64,000 bases of DNA, from assembly GCF_000613845.1 (NCBI RefSeq), contig NZ_BAJT01000009.1, forward strand, positions 81,591 through 145,590, written 5' to 3'. The notes under the pieces are model-generated. The model had not been told where the DNA came from and did no database searches. It saw nothing but the letters and a program-made list of their open reading frames with translations. Below, piece by piece: positions 31,601-40,967 of the stretch. Positions within the stretch are counted from its first letter, which is position 1. The number at the start of each line of letters is the position of its first letter. The position numbers were made by a program, and so were the translations under genes. The DNA is from Asaia astilbis JCM 15831. Lineage in GTDB: Bacteria; Pseudomonadota; Alphaproteobacteria; Acetobacterales; Acetobacteraceae.

Positions 31601-32289
31601 TGGCTCAGTCACATGTTCTGGTTGTCGATGACGACGCACGTCTGCTGCGCTTGTTGCAGCGGTTTCTGAGTGAGAACGGGTTTCGGATCACCACGGCGAT
31701 GGATGCTGAAGCCGCGCGGAAAATTCTCGCAGTGACCCATCCTGATGCGGTGGTGGCCGATATCACCATGCCGGGCGAGGACGGGCTGAGTCTTACGCGT
31801 TGGATGAGAGAGCAGGGCCATGTCTGGCCAATCATTCTCCTGACGGCGCGTGGCGAGCCTGCTGACCGCATCATAGGGCTGGAAGCGGGCGCGGACGATT
31901 ATCTGGGCAAGCCATTCGAGCCGCGCGAGTTGCTGCTCCGTCTTCAGGCGCATTTGCGGCGTAACGTGCCGCGCCCTTCCGGAGCGCCGAGGCTGCTTCG
32001 ACTGGGCAAGCTGGAATTCGACACAGGGCGTGGCCTGTTGAGCGGTCCGGAAGGAGTCGTGCATCTGACCAGCGGTGAGGCTGCCTTACTCGGCGTGTTG
32101 ACGCGGGCACCGGGCGAAATCCTGTCGCGCGAGGCGATTGCTGAGTCTCTGGGCATGGATGAAATCGGAGAGCGTGCGGTCGATGTGCAGGTGACACGAC
32201 TGCGCCGCCGGATCGAGCCCGATCAGAAGGAACCGCGCTTTCTGCAGACGGTCAGGGGCAAGGGTTACGTTCTGAAGCCCGGGAGCTGA
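31600..32289 (+). CDS. OmpR/PhoB-type response regulator (PetR-like)
   Basis: A 229-residue two-component regulator. The receiver domain (1-120) has VVDDDARLL with the acidic pocket, phospho-acceptor Asp54 in VADITMPGEDG, the conserved Thr in LLTARG and Lys in LGKPFEPREL. The C-terminal winged helix ends EIGERAVDVQVTRLRRRIEPDQKEPRFLQTVRGKGYVL. It is coupled to the MarR gene upstream and followed 9 bases later by its presumed histidine kinase. Confidence 0.94.
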   Translation: MAQSHVLVVDDDARLLRLLQRFLSENGFRITTAMDAEAARKILAVTHPDAVVADITMPGEDGLSLTRWMREQGHVWPIILLTARGEPADRIIGLEAGADDYLGKPFEPRELLLRLQAHLRRNVPRPSGAPRLLRLGKLEFDTGRGLLSGPEGVVHLTSGEAALLGVLTRAPGEILSREAIAESLGMDEIGERAVDVQVTRLRRRIEPDQKEPRFLQTVRGKGYVLKPGS

Positions 32290-32298
32290 TACCAGGCC

Positions 32299-33644
32299 AT
32301 GCAGCCGGCTCGTATGATGGAGCGTATTCTTCGGCGGTTATTGCCTCGGTCGTTTCAGGGCCGGTCTTTGCTGATCGTGCTGATGCCGCTTCTGATCACC
32401 CAGATCGTGGCGCTTCAGCTGTTCTACGGCAATTACCTCAATGTCGTTTCGCGTCGTCTGGCGGATAGCGTGGTGTCGGATCTCGCTTTGACCGTCGATC
32501 TGATCGAGCGTCGCCCTGCCAGTGAGGCCTGGGTCCTGGGCCGGGCACAGCTCCGCACGCAGCTCGTGATCAAATTTCATCCCGGTGAAAAGCTGACCAC
32601 CCGAAGCGCGCCTTTCGTGCTGGGACCGATGGATGAAGACCTGACAGATGCCGTCAAGCGCGTCTTCGGTGCGCCTTGTCATATCGACTGGCAGGCGACC
32701 CGCCAAAGCGTACGGCTCGAGATACAGGTCAGTGACGGCGTGCTTGACGTGATCGTCCCTCGCAAGCGTCTAGATGTCGGGCCCATCTGGCTCTTCGTCG
32801 CGTGGGAGGGGGGGAGTGCCATCCTGCTCTTCATCATAGCGGGGCTGTTTGTCGGCCGTCAGGTCCGGGCTGTCAGGCGTCTGGCCAAGGCGGCCGAGAA
32901 TTTCGGGCTGGGCCGGGATGACGGACCGATTCATCCGCAAGGCGCTCTCGAGATTCGAAAGGCCGCTCTTGCCTTCAATCGCATGCAGGCGCGCGTCAAT
33001 CGCTTCGTGACCCAGCGTACTGCCGTTCTGGCTGGGGTCTCGCATGATTTGCGGACGCCTCTCACCCGGTTGCGGCTTACCCTCGCCATGATGCCGCAGG
33101 AGGCAGTGTCGAAGCTCAGGAGCTGCGCCCCGATATCGACGATATGGTGGCCGACATTGCCGAGATGGAGCGTCTGATTGGCAGCTATCTCTCCTTTGCC
33201 CGGGGGGAGGGAGAAGAGGATCCTGTGCCGACGGATCTTCTGGCTCTGATCAAGGATGTGGCGGCTGCGACGATTCGAGCCGGAGGCGAGGTACTTGCGA
33301 TTCATGCGGAGCACAGTCTGATCGTGCCGATACGACCCGATGCGATGCGGCGCGTACTGATCAATCTGGCGGAGAATGCACGTCGCCATGGGGGGCGGAT
33401 GAGTTTTTCCCTGCGGGAGGTGGGGCGTACCATCGAGATCACGCTCGATGACGATGGCCCTGGTATCGCTGAGTCCCGACGCAAGGACGTGTTCCGGGCT
33501 TTCAGCAGTACGTCGGGACCTGATGGTGGAAGCGGTCTTGGTCTGACGATCGCGCGGGACATCGTTGCAGCGCATGGCGGAAGCGTTGTGCTGCGCAACA
33601 GCCCGCTTGGTGGGTTGCGGGTCTTGCTGAAACTGCCCCGTTAA
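32299..33644 (+). CDS. Sensor histidine kinase, EnvZ-like (one frameshift)
   Basis: Partner of the preceding response regulator. Two membrane helices (LLIVLMPLLITQIVALQLFYG and IWLFVAWEGGSAILLFIIAGLFVG) flank a periplasmic domain, then HAMP, the H-box GVSHDLRTPLTRLR (phospho-His near 249), N-box NLAENARRH, G1 DDGPGIAES and G2 GSGLGLTIARDIVAAHGG. The frame breaks near 33112; reading GAAGGCTC for GAAGCTC gives KAQELRPDIDDMVADIAEMERLIGSYLSFARGE and 448 residues. The stimulus is unknown. Confidence 0.92.
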
Positions 33645-33662
33645 GCCCGTCAGATCGCGCAT

Positions 33663-33696
33663 TAAAAAACCCGGCTGGAAGAAGCTTCCGGCCGGG
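33663..33696 (-). terminator. Rho-independent terminator of bamE
   Basis: CCCGGC-GGAAG and CTTCC-GCCGGG form a long stem with one mismatch and a 3-base loop; in the minus direction it is followed by TTTTTTAAT. It lies between the convergent kinase and bamE genes and may block read-through from both. Confidence 0.85.
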
Positions 33697-33722
33697 CTCA
33701 GAAAAGTCTCTGGTCTGGGCGA

Positions 33723-34295
33723 TCAGGGGATCGAGTTGCCTGTGCCCCCATGGCCTGTGCCAACGCCAGCACCGAGCGGCCCCTGAGTGCCGCCAAAGGT
33801 GCTGCCCATGCCGCTCATCGGGTTGTAGCGGCCGACATTGCCCAGCAGCTGTTGCAGGACATTGACCTTGGTGCCCGGGGTCGGGGTGGTCTCGCCGACC
33901 ATGCCGACATTGTAGCCATTCTTGCGGTGCAGCGTGTCCATGCGACGCAGGACGCCGGTCGTGTCAAAAGCGAGAACCAGAACATTCTGCTTGGTGACGC
34001 GCGGGAAGCCGAGCGGCTGAGGCACGGTCACCATGGAGATATAAATCCAGGTGTTGTCATCGAACGTCGCGTGGCTGGTCGGTGAGCCGAGGATATCGGT
34101 CACGTCGTTACGCGTGCTGGTGCCCGGCACGAGCTGGGCGTAATCGTCTTTTTCGATCAGCGAGCCGCGGTTTTGCGGAATCGGGCTGAAAACCGAGCAG
34201 CCCGCCAGCGCAAGCGGAGCGATGCAGAGCAGGGCGCGCGCAAAACCCGCATGCGATTTCTGCCGCGGGGAGGTCTTTTGAGAGGCGCTCTTCAT
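33723..34295 (-). CDS. bamE: BamE/SmpA family outer-membrane assembly lipoprotein
   Basis: BamE is a lipoprotein of the BAM complex that inserts outer-membrane beta-barrels. The signal peptide ends in a lipobox LAGC (Cys33). The SmpA/OmlA domain follows: NRGSLIEKDDYAQLVPGTSTRNDVTDILGSPTSHATFDDNTWIYISMVT...VLVLAFDTTGVLRRMDTL. A Gly/Met/Pro-rich tail of about 50 residues after KVNVLQQLLGNVGRYNP is longer than in E. coli BamE and typical of alphaproteobacterial versions. The gene is divergent from the yceD-rpmF-plsX unit. Confidence 0.9.
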   Translation of the reverse strand: MKSASQKTSPRQKSHAGFARALLCIAPLALAGCSVFSPIPQNRGSLIEKDDYAQLVPGTSTRNDVTDILGSPTSHATFDDNTWIYISMVTVPQPLGFPRVTKQNVLVLAFDTTGVLRRMDTLHRKNGYNVGMVGETTPTPGTKVNVLQQLLGNVGRYNPMSGMGSTFGGTQGPLGAGVGTGHGGTGNSIP

Positions 34296-34481
34296 GGCCG
34301 GTTATATCGTCCTGCACTGATCGAATAAAAATCGAGAGATCGTCCTGCCGCGAAGGAAACATCATTCCGTCGGCGTCGCAAGTCGATCAAGCTCTTCTAT
34401 ATTGCGGAGAGCAACGGTAAGGCAATTCGGAAAAGAAAGCCCGCCTGCGGGTTTTTCACAGCAAGTGTCAGGAAAACAGCC

Positions 34482-35072
34482 ATGAGCGACAGTCAGGGGC
34501 ACCCCCAAATACCCTCTTCCCAGCCCGAATTCTCGCGTCGCCTGACGCTTAGCCGGATCGGCCATGACGGTCTGACCGAGACGATCAAGGCCAACGAGAC
34601 CGAAGGTAAGGCTCTTGCCGAGCGCCTGAATATCCCGGCTCTCCATGCTTTGAACTGCCGCTTTCGGATTATTCCCGAGGCTGCGGACCATTTTGTTCTA
34701 GAAGGTGTTCTGACGGCGCATGTGGCGCTGGAATGCGTCATTACCGGAGAGATATTCGAGGATGCCCTGAACGAATCCTTCGCCGTGCGTCTCGTGCCGG
34801 CAAGGCGCTTTTCAGAGGAGAGTGCCTCGGATCTCGAGGCGATCGATGAGATTCCCTATGAGGGCAATGCGCTCGATCTGGGTGAGATTGCGACCGAACA
34901 GCTGGCCCTTCTTTTGCCTGCTTATCCGCGCAAGCCCGGTGCTGCCCTCGAAAATGCGGTTGACGAAGCCCCTCGTGAGACGGCAGAGGAGGCTGCAGAT
35001 GAAGCAGGCAGCCGACCGAACCCGTTCGGCGCCCTGGCCGGTCTGTCTCTGCCCAAAAAAAGACAGATCTGA
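34482..35072 (+). CDS. yceD: YceD/DUF177 family protein
   Basis: A 196-residue protein of the DUF177 (YceD) family: FSRRLTLSRIG at the start, a middle beta domain with LEGVLTAHVALECVITGEIFEDALNESFAVRLVP, then EIPYEGNALDLGEIATEQLALLLPAYPRKPG, and a Pro/Lys end (NPFGALAGLSLPKKRQI). YceD is linked to 23S rRNA accumulation in E. coli and plants. It heads the conserved yceD-rpmF-plsX-fabH cluster, which supports the call. Confidence 0.9.
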   Translation: MSDSQGHPQIPSSQPEFSRRLTLSRIGHDGLTETIKANETEGKALAERLNIPALHALNCRFRIIPEAADHFVLEGVLTAHVALECVITGEIFEDALNESFAVRLVPARRFSEESASDLEAIDEIPYEGNALDLGEIATEQLALLLPAYPRKPGAALENAVDEAPRETAEEAADEAGSRPNPFGALAGLSLPKKRQI

Positions 35073-35214
35073 GCTAGAGACGCACAGGATACTTGCGACC
35101 CGGCTTCGGGTCTGCTAGAGCCGCCCGCCTGATCGTAGTGAACAGTATCGTCTCCTGTGGTGGCCGAATGGCGGCCGGGCGCAGGGACGATCTAAGAAGA
35201 AAGAGGCTCCTGCC

Positions 35215-35418
35215 ATGGCCGTCCCCAAAAGAAAGACCACGCCGTCCCGCATGGGCATGCGTCGCAGCCACCACGCCCTGACCGTTCAGGCTCACGCCGA
35301 ATGCAGCAATTGCGGCGAGCTGAAGCGCCCGCATCACGTCTGCGCGCATTGCGGTCATTATGACGGTCGTGAAGTCGTTGCTTCCGGCAAGACGCTGAAG
35401 ACAACCGTTCGCGTTTGA
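35215..35418 (+). CDS. rpmF: 50S ribosomal protein L32
   Basis: The 67-residue protein [22 protein letters not shown]...[26 protein letters not shown] has all four zinc-ribbon cysteines (CxxC...CxxC), so it is the zinc-containing (C+) form. It lies between yceD and plsX, as in most Gram-negative bacteria. Confidence 0.98.
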
Positions 35419-35483
35419 GGCTTGATGGAGTCAGCCCCTGATGGCTGGCTCCTCTTGTTTTGAGATGAGACGCGAGGCGGAGC

Positions 35484-36578
35484 ATGACTGACCTGAATAT
35501 GACGGCCAGCCGAGCTGCGCCTTATTGTCTGGCCATCGATGCGATGGGGGGCGATCAGGCTCCCGAAATCGTTCTGGCTGGCCTGGACCGTGCCGCTGAT
35601 CGCCATCCGGCAGCAAAAATTCTGCTCGTCGGAGACGAGGCCCTTCTGAGGCCCCAGCTTGCGCGTTTCCCCAAGGCGCAACGGATCTGCGATATCCGGC
35701 ACGCGCCGACCTCTATCTCCATGGAAATGAAGCCAACTGCTGCCTTGCGGTTGCGTGATTCGTCCTTGCGTATGGCAATCGATGCTGTCGCATCCGGCGA
35801 AGCTGGCGGTGTTGTCTCTGCTGGAAACAGCGGTGCGATGCTGGCTTTGGCCAAGATCGTTCTCAAAACCCTGCCGGGGATCACCCGTCCTGCGATGGCC
35901 GCCGTTAATCCGTCGGCTCGTGGCGACGTGGTCATGCTGGATCTGGGCGCCAATATTGCCTGCGATACGCGAAATCTCGTTGAATTTGCCGTGATGGGCG
36001 AGGCTTTCGCCAAGGCGGTTCTCGGTCTGCCTGCCCCGACCATCGGGCTGCTGAATGTCGGCGCCGAAGAGCTCAAGGGTGACGAACGCCTCCGTGGAGC
36101 CGCCGATATTCTGCGCGCGTCTCCGCTTTCGTCCCAGTTTCATGGCTTCGTTGAAGGCCATGACATCACGGCAGGGACGACAGATGTCGTCGTGACAGAT
36201 GGGTTCTCGGGCAATATCGCGCTCAAGACGGGTGAGGGCGCACTCAAGCTCGTCTCCCAGCTTTTGCAACGTGTGTTCAAAACCAGTCTGCTGACCCGTA
36301 TCGGCTATCTGCTTGTACGTCCCGGCCTTGAGCGGATGAAAGAGTGGATCGATCCGCGTCGCTATAACGGTGCGGTATTTGTCGGTCTGAATGGAATCGT
36401 GGTGAAATCCCATGGCGGTGCGGACGCAGAAGGCTTTGCGGCGGCAGTCGACGTCGCCATGGATGCCGTAACGCACGCAATCAACGAAAAAATTCGCGAT
36501 CGCCTTCGCCAGGTCGAGGCGCAGATGGCGTCTTCCGAGGCCGAGAGCGCGCTTGCGTCTTCCTCTACCGCGGCCTGA
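35484..36578 (+). CDS. plsX: Phosphate acyltransferase PlsX
   Basis: PlsX turns acyl-ACP and phosphate into acyl phosphate, the donor for the first acylation of glycerol 3-phosphate. The 364-residue protein has AIDAMGGDQAPEIVLAG near the start, VSAGNSGAMLALAKIVLKTLPGITRPAM, LDLGANIACDTRNLVEFAVMG, LLNVGAEELKG, VTDGFSGNIALKTGEGA and the C-terminal GRYNGAVFVGLNGIVVKSHG-like block. A tail rich in Ser and Ala follows. It is a peripheral membrane protein and sits directly before fabH, linking phospholipid and fatty-acid synthesis. Confidence 0.97.
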   Translation: MTDLNMTASRAAPYCLAIDAMGGDQAPEIVLAGLDRAADRHPAAKILLVGDEALLRPQLARFPKAQRICDIRHAPTSISMEMKPTAALRLRDSSLRMAIDAVASGEAGGVVSAGNSGAMLALAKIVLKTLPGITRPAMAAVNPSARGDVVMLDLGANIACDTRNLVEFAVMGEAFAKAVLGLPAPTIGLLNVGAEELKGDERLRGAADILRASPLSSQFHGFVEGHDITAGTTDVVVTDGFSGNIALKTGEGALKLVSQLLQRVFKTSLLTRIGYLLVRPGLERMKEWIDPRRYNGAVFVGLNGIVVKSHGGADAEGFAAAVDVAMDAVTHAINEKIRDRLRQVEAQMASSEAESALASSSTAA

Positions 36579-36645
36579 CTGGCGGAGTGAGGGATAGGCT
36601 GGTAAGGGCTCTGGCCTTTCAGGCTTTAGTTCAAGAGGAAAAAAC

Positions 36646-37599
36646 ATGTCCCTGCGCGCGCGCCTGACCGGATTTGGTAGCTATCTGCCGAAGCGGGTCG
36701 TCACAAATGCCGAGCTCGCCGAGCGCATCGAGACCTCTGACGAGTGGATCAGGACCCGCACCGGGATCGCCCAGCGTCACATCGCTGGTGACGATGAGAC
36801 AGCGGTAAGCATGGCCGTCGAGTCGGCGCGGGCTGCCCTCGATTATGCAAAAATTTCTGCCGATGCTGTCGATGCCGTGATTGTCGCGACAGCTACGCCA
36901 GATCAGGGATTCCCGGCGACGGCCGTAAGGGTTCAGGCGGCTCTGGGCATGAGCGGTGGGTTCGCCTTCGATCTCACGGCGGCCTGTTCCGGATTTGTCT
37001 TTGCGCTTTCGACAGCCGAGGCGTTCATCCGCAGCGGTCAGGCCAAGAAAGCTCTTGTGATCGGCACCGAGGTCTATTCCCGTATCGTTGATTGGGAGGA
37101 CCGGACAACATGCGTTCTCTTCGGTGATGGCGCCGGCGCGGTCCTGCTCGAAGCCAGCGAAGAGGGCGATTCAGGGATCCTGTCGACCCATCTGCACAGT
37201 GATGGCGCGTTCGGCGATCTTCTGTTTGTCGACGGGCCAAGCACAGAAAAGCCGGTTTTGCATATGCAGGGGCGCGACGTTTTTCGTCACGCAGTTGCCA
37301 AGCTTTCCTCGGTGGTTGACGAGGCTCTGGCGGCCAATGGCTTGGCTGGCGAGGATATCGCCTGGCTGGTGCCGCATCAGGCAAATCTTCGTATTATAGA
37401 GGGGATGGCTAAGAAACTTGATCTGCCGCTCGATCGCGTGGTGGTCACTGTTGACCGGCATGCCAATACGTCAGCGGCGTCCATACCGCTTGCTCTCGAC
37501 GAGGCCGTACGGGACGGCCGGATCAAGCCGGGCGATCTGGTTCTTCTTGAAGCACTGGGTGGTGGTCTGACTTGGGGGTCGGCGCTTCTTCGTCTCTAG
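36646..37599 (+). CDS. fabH: 3-oxoacyl-ACP synthase III
   Basis: FabH condenses acetyl-CoA with malonyl-ACP to start type II fatty-acid synthesis. The catalytic triad is visible: Cys114 in [10 protein letters not shown], His in [13 protein letters not shown] and Asn in [17 protein letters not shown]. The N-terminus [33 protein letters not shown](A)QRH is typical. Length is 317 residues. It follows plsX by 67 bases and precedes ihfA, the conserved order. Confidence 0.97.
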   Translation: MSLRARLTGFGSYLPKRVVTNAELAERIETSDEWIRTRTGIAQRHIAGDDETAVSMAVESARAALDYAKISADAVDAVIVATATPDQGFPATAVRVQAALGMSGGFAFDLTAACSGFVFALSTAEAFIRSGQAKKALVIGTEVYSRIVDWEDRTTCVLFGDGAGAVLLEASEEGDSGILSTHLHSDGAFGDLLFVDGPSTEKPVLHMQGRDVFRHAVAKLSSVVDEALAANGLAGEDIAWLVPHQANLRIIEGMAKKLDLPLDRVVVTVDRHANTSAASIPLALDEAVRDGRIKPGDLVLLEALGGGLTWGSALLRL

Positions 37600-37665
37600 T
37601 CGCGAACGAGAATACGGCCTTACTGATTTAATTGATTTCCTTTGCTGTCATGATACGGTGATTTC

Positions 37666-37989
37666 ATGACAACTGTGACCCGCGCGCATATCGCAGAGCA
37701 AATCTACAGTCAGGTTGGACTGTCCCGGCACGAATCCGCTGATCTGCTTGAGACAGTTCTCGAGCTGATTGCATTGCGGCTCGAAAAAGGCGAAACGGTC
37801 AAGCTGAGCGGATTTGGAACCTTTTCCGTCCGCCAGAAGGGCCGTCGGGTCGGCCGCAACCCCAAAACCGGTATCGAAGTGCCGATTCTTCCGCGTTCTG
37901 TGCTCGTCTTTCGGCCCAGCCAGATTCTCAGGGCCGAAGTAAACGGCGAATCGATCGAAGGCTTAGCCAGCGAAAGCGATGATGCATGA
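37666..37989 (+). CDS. ihfA: Integration host factor, alpha subunit
   Basis: The 107-residue protein starts TTVTRAHIAEQIYSQVGLSRHESADLLETVLELIALRLEKGETVKLSGFGTFSVRQKGRRVGRNPKTGIEVPILPRSVLVFRPSQILRAEVNG, the HU/IHF fold with the intercalating Pro in GRNPKTG. An acidic tail (ESDDA) follows. In many alphaproteobacteria ihfA lies between fabH and a MerR gene, as here. IHF beta is encoded at 22157-22453. Confidence 0.95.
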   Translation: MTTVTRAHIAEQIYSQVGLSRHESADLLETVLELIALRLEKGETVKLSGFGTFSVRQKGRRVGRNPKTGIEVPILPRSVLVFRPSQILRAEVNGESIEGLASESDDA

Positions 37990-38041
37990 CAACGACGCAC
38001 TCCTCCCCTGAATTGCTCAGGCGTCGGAGGAACGGACTGAT

Positions 38042-38812
38042 ATGGAGCGTCTGGCCAAAGGGCCGAATGCCTACCGGACGATTAGTGAAGTTGCCGATGA
38101 GCTGCACGTGCCACAGCATGTCCTGCGTTTTTGGGAAACGCGATTTCCGGAGGTCAAGCCTCTTAAACGCGGGGGTGGTCGGCGCTATTACAGCCCCGAA
38201 GACATCCACACACTGCGGCATATCACCGATCTGCTTTACGTGCAGGGTTACACCATCAAGGGCGTCCAGCGTGTTCTGAAGGAGCAGTCTGGCACGGTTG
38301 GTGTCCCGCCTTCGCCGCAGAGCGAAGCGACAGCTGTGCCGTCCCGAAGCGAGGAGACCAGATCGGTGGCCCCGCAGGAGCGGCCCTCGCTCGATATTCC
38401 GGAGTTTCCCGCTTCCCAGAAAGAAGCTGTTACCGAAGGCGAAGCGGAAACTCTGTCTCCTGATCAGGTGATCGCGCCGCATTCTGCTGAGACCAGCTCA
38501 GTGCCTGACTCCTATGAGGCCCGGACAGAGCACGACGACGTTCCCCACGCTGAGCAAGGGCTTGCCGACACCGGTGAGGAAACGACAGCACTGACTGGCG
38601 ATGCCGTCGTTTCGGAAGCGACGCAGAATCGTGAGTTGGAGAAGTCGGATGGAAACGAGTCGACGATTGCTGCCGTTCTTTTTGATGAGCTTGTCGATCT
38701 ACGGGCCCGTCGTGACAAATGGGTCAAGGAACGTCAGGCACTTCGTCTGGCTCTTGAGGACGTGCTGGGAGAGCTCGACAATCTGCGCAGCATGATGCCG
38801 AAAGCGGGCTGA
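38042..38812 (+). CDS. MerR family transcriptional regulator with long acidic linker
   Basis: Residues 10-80 are a MerR DNA-binding domain: AYRTISEVADELHVPQHVLRFWETRFPEVKPLKRGGGRRYYSPEDIHTLRHITDLLYVQGYTIKGVQRVLKEQ. There is no metal-binding cysteine loop. About 110 residues of acidic, Ser/Glu/Pro-rich sequence follow and look disordered, then a C-terminal helix (FDELVDLRARRDKWVKERQALRLALEDVLGELDNLRSMM) likely to be a coiled coil. The fabH-ihfA-merR order is conserved in Alphaproteobacteria, but target genes are not known. Confidence 0.9.
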   Translation: MERLAKGPNAYRTISEVADELHVPQHVLRFWETRFPEVKPLKRGGGRRYYSPEDIHTLRHITDLLYVQGYTIKGVQRVLKEQSGTVGVPPSPQSEATAVPSRSEETRSVAPQERPSLDIPEFPASQKEAVTEGEAETLSPDQVIAPHSAETSSVPDSYEARTEHDDVPHAEQGLADTGEETTALTGDAVVSEATQNRELEKSDGNESTIAAVLFDELVDLRARRDKWVKERQALRLALEDVLGELDNLRSMMPKAG

Positions 38813-38894
38813 TAGTCGAGGAATAAAAAAACCTTACTTCAGCCGCTTGCAGCGAAGCCCCCTCACTGCTAAATGGCCTCTACCGCAGGACTGA

Positions 38895-38968
38895 CGGGCA
38901 GTAGCGCAGCCTGGTAGCGCATCAGTCTGGGGGACTGGGGGTCGTGGGTTCGAATCCCGCCTGCCCGA
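38895..38968 (+). tRNA. tRNA-Pro (anticodon GGG)
   Basis: Acceptor CGGGCAG pairs with CTGCCCG; discriminator A; the 3' CCA is not encoded. The D-arm GCGCAGCCTGGTAGCGC, anticodon stem TCAGT/ACTGG with loop CTGGGGG (anticodon GGG, reads CCC/CCU) and T-arm GTGGGTTCGAATCCCGC fit tRNA-Pro closely. Confidence 0.95.
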
Positions 38969-39015
38969 TATCTTCGTCCTGCGGTTCGTTCTCTTTTTGA
39001 GAGCAGGAAATACAA

Positions 39016-39050
39016 GCCCGCTTCGGTGTAAACCGTAGCGGGTTTTCTTT
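39016..39050 (+). terminator. Terminator downstream of tRNA-Pro
   Basis: CCCGCT-CGGT and ACCG-AGCGGG form a 10-bp stem with one internal T/T mismatch and a GTAA loop, followed by TTTTCTTTT on the + strand. It lies about 50 bases after the tRNA. Confidence 0.85.
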
Positions 39051-39113
39051 TGCGTCTTAACCCCCGACTTTTCCGGTTACGCCTAAGATTCGGCTCGTAA
39101 AATCTGCCCGTTC

Positions 39114-39141
39114 ATAAAAAAAGCCCCCGAGAAGGGGGGCT
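39114..39141 (-). terminator. Terminator of the AI-2E family permease gene
   Basis: In the minus direction AGCCCCC and GGGGGCT pair around a short loop and are followed by TTTTTTTATG, just past the stop of the 39176-40345 gene. Confidence 0.88.
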
Positions 39142-39175
39142 GTCCAGCAACGATCGGCCAGTGATTTACGGGGTG

Positions 39176-40345
39176 CTAGTGCGTCTCTTCCTTCAATACC
39201 TGCTCGGAATCCGAGCTCCAGATGCGCCACAGAAGATGCACTGCGGCCATGATCGCTGGACCGAGGAAGAGGCCGAGCAGCCCCCAGGTTTCGACCCCTC
39301 CGAGAATGCCAAGAAGAACCCAGAGGAAGGGCATCTGGGTGCTTCCTCCGATAAGGGCGGGACGAATGAAGTGATCGGCGACGAAGATGACGATCGCCCC
39401 AAGCACGACAACGACGATTGCAGAAATCATCTTGCCCTGAATTAGGATAAGTAGAGCGGCCAGCATGACCGTCGGTAAGCCCAGAAAGGGGATCATGGCC
39501 GCGACACCCGTCATCAGAGCCAGAAGCAGCGGCTGAGGCGTATCGGTGAGCACATAGGCAACGCCCATCACCAGACCCTCACCCAGTCCAACCAGAACCA
39601 GCCCTGCGACGGTGCCATGAACCGACGAAATCATCTGGCGGGCTAGAGATTCGCCGCGCTTGCCGAAGGTCCGGTTCGAAACGACAAGAACTCGGTGGAT
39701 GAGGTCTTCACCGTCTCTCAGAAGGAAGAACAGCGTCAGGATCGAGAACAGGAACAAGGTGGCTCGTTTGGCGACCTGGGTCGTGACCTGACGGGTCATG
39801 GCCATGCCATGTCCGGCATCGAACGAATGAAACAGGTGGTTCAGACGTTCCGGATTGACCAGATTGCTCTGCCACCAATGGGCCACCTGAACACGCATGA
39901 AAGGCAGGTCGTTCAGCCATTCGGGCATGGGGATGCCTGTATGGCGTACTTCATCGATCCAGTGCAGGGCGCTCTGGGCTTCTTCAGCCGCCTTGAACCC
40001 GACCAGGCTCAGGGGAATGAGGAAGATCAGCGCAATTGCCGCCGTAAACAGCATGGGCACCCACTCCGTGCGCCCGAACCGCTTTTCGGTGCGCTGGTAA
40101 AGTGGCCATGAAGCAATCGCGAACACGCAGCCCCAGAGCAGGGCAGGGAGGAAATTCTTGAGCGTGAACAAGGCGAGCGCGATGAAAAAGAAGCCCAGCA
40201 ATCCACGAGAGCGGCGTTGAGCCCGCCCGATCGGTGAGCTAATCAGCGCACCGTCTTCGGGAAGGTCCTGTTCTGTATCCCGCCCCTGACCCATCGCCTT
40301 TGTTCTGGCCGAGCTCTGTTGAGACGTGGGAGTCTGGTCGTTCAT
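39176..40345 (-). CDS. AI-2E family transporter (PerM/TqsA type)
   Basis: The 389-residue protein has about seven or eight membrane helices with the AI-2E family pattern: a paired N-terminal span (GLLGFFFIALALFTLKNFLPALLWGCVFAIASWPLYQR), a soluble middle, and a C-terminal block with GLVLVGLGEGLVMGVAYVLTDTPQPLLLALMTGVAAMIPFLGLPTVMLAALLILIQGK and PLLIGGSTQMPFLWVLLGILGGVETWGLLGLFLGPAIMA-like text. Despite the name, most members are not known to move autoinducer-2. The N-terminal 40 residues are polar. Confidence 0.9.
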   Translation of the reverse strand: MNDQTPTSQQSSARTKAMGQGRDTEQDLPEDGALISSPIGRAQRRSRGLLGFFFIALALFTLKNFLPALLWGCVFAIASWPLYQRTEKRFGRTEWVPMLFTAAIALIFLIPLSLVGFKAAEEAQSALHWIDEVRHTGIPMPEWLNDLPFMRVQVAHWWQSNLVNPERLNHLFHSFDAGHGMAMTRQVTTQVAKRATLFLFSILTLFFLLRDGEDLIHRVLVVSNRTFGKRGESLARQMISSVHGTVAGLVLVGLGEGLVMGVAYVLTDTPQPLLLALMTGVAAMIPFLGLPTVMLAALLILIQGKMISAIVVVVLGAIVIFVADHFIRPALIGGSTQMPFLWVLLGILGGVETWGLLGLFLGPAIMAAVHLLWRIWSSDSEQVLKEETH

Positions 40346-40532
40346 CGTTTTCCTCGGGCAGTTGCTCGACGCGGATCCGGCGGCGTGATGGCCGTTGCCG
40401 TACCGGTCATCACGTTACACGAACGCTGCCTTTCTTGTGTTGAAACCTGGTTAGCTCAGGGTCGCAACGGTTATCTCTTGCAAGTTGCGGCGGTGCGTCA
40501 ACCTTATAACCTCATCGGTAATAGGGTCCCTG

Positions 40533-40967
40533 CTAGAAAGACGCGCAACCTTCCTGAATGAACGCAGCGACCGAGTTCTGGTTGAAGCGCTTTTTATACG
40601 TTTCCCGAATGGTATTGAGTGCCGGAATTAGCGCGGAGGAATTTGGAATAATCAACCAGATCAGCCGAGAATTCTCTCGAATGATCGGAGCCTTGCGGGT
40701 GTCCTGCCATTGACCCTGAGCCTTGATGACCGAAAATCCGGCGGGGAAGCGTGGGGTGACAGTGTCGGCCAGAAAATCGCGCCACTGTGCCTCCGAAACG
40801 CTGCCCCCTCCCGGGAGCGAGAGCCCGAAAGCAAGAGTGACGCTACGTGCGGCATAGCCGATCGATCCCGCGCAGGATGCCGAGCCCGCAGGGGGAGCCG
40901 GGTTGATGGTGCAGCCGGCAAGGCCAAGCAGGAGAAGGGACGTTGCCAGACGAGCGCGTTTCGTCAT
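40533..40967 (-). CDS. DUF3574 family lipoprotein
   Basis: The 144-residue protein begins with a lipoprotein signal (LLLLGLAGC, Cys19). The rest follows the DUF3574 pattern: FGLSLPGGGSVSEAQWRDFLADTVTPRFPAGFSVIKAQGQWQDTRKAPIIRENSRLIWLIIPN...LNTIRETYKKRFNQNSV. The function is unknown. Its start codon overlaps the stop of the NUDIX gene by four bases, so the two form a coupled pair. Confidence 0.82.
   Translation of the reverse strand: MTKRARLATSLLLLGLAGCTINPAPPAGSASCAGSIGYAARSVTLAFGLSLPGGGSVSEAQWRDFLADTVTPRFPAGFSVIKAQGQWQDTRKAPIIRENSRLIWLIIPNSSALIPALNTIRETYKKRFNQNSVAAFIQEGCASF

Noticed and set aside
35358..36647. A 429-codon minus-strand frame over plsX
   Set aside because: plsX is certain by motif and gene order; the antisense frame has no domain.
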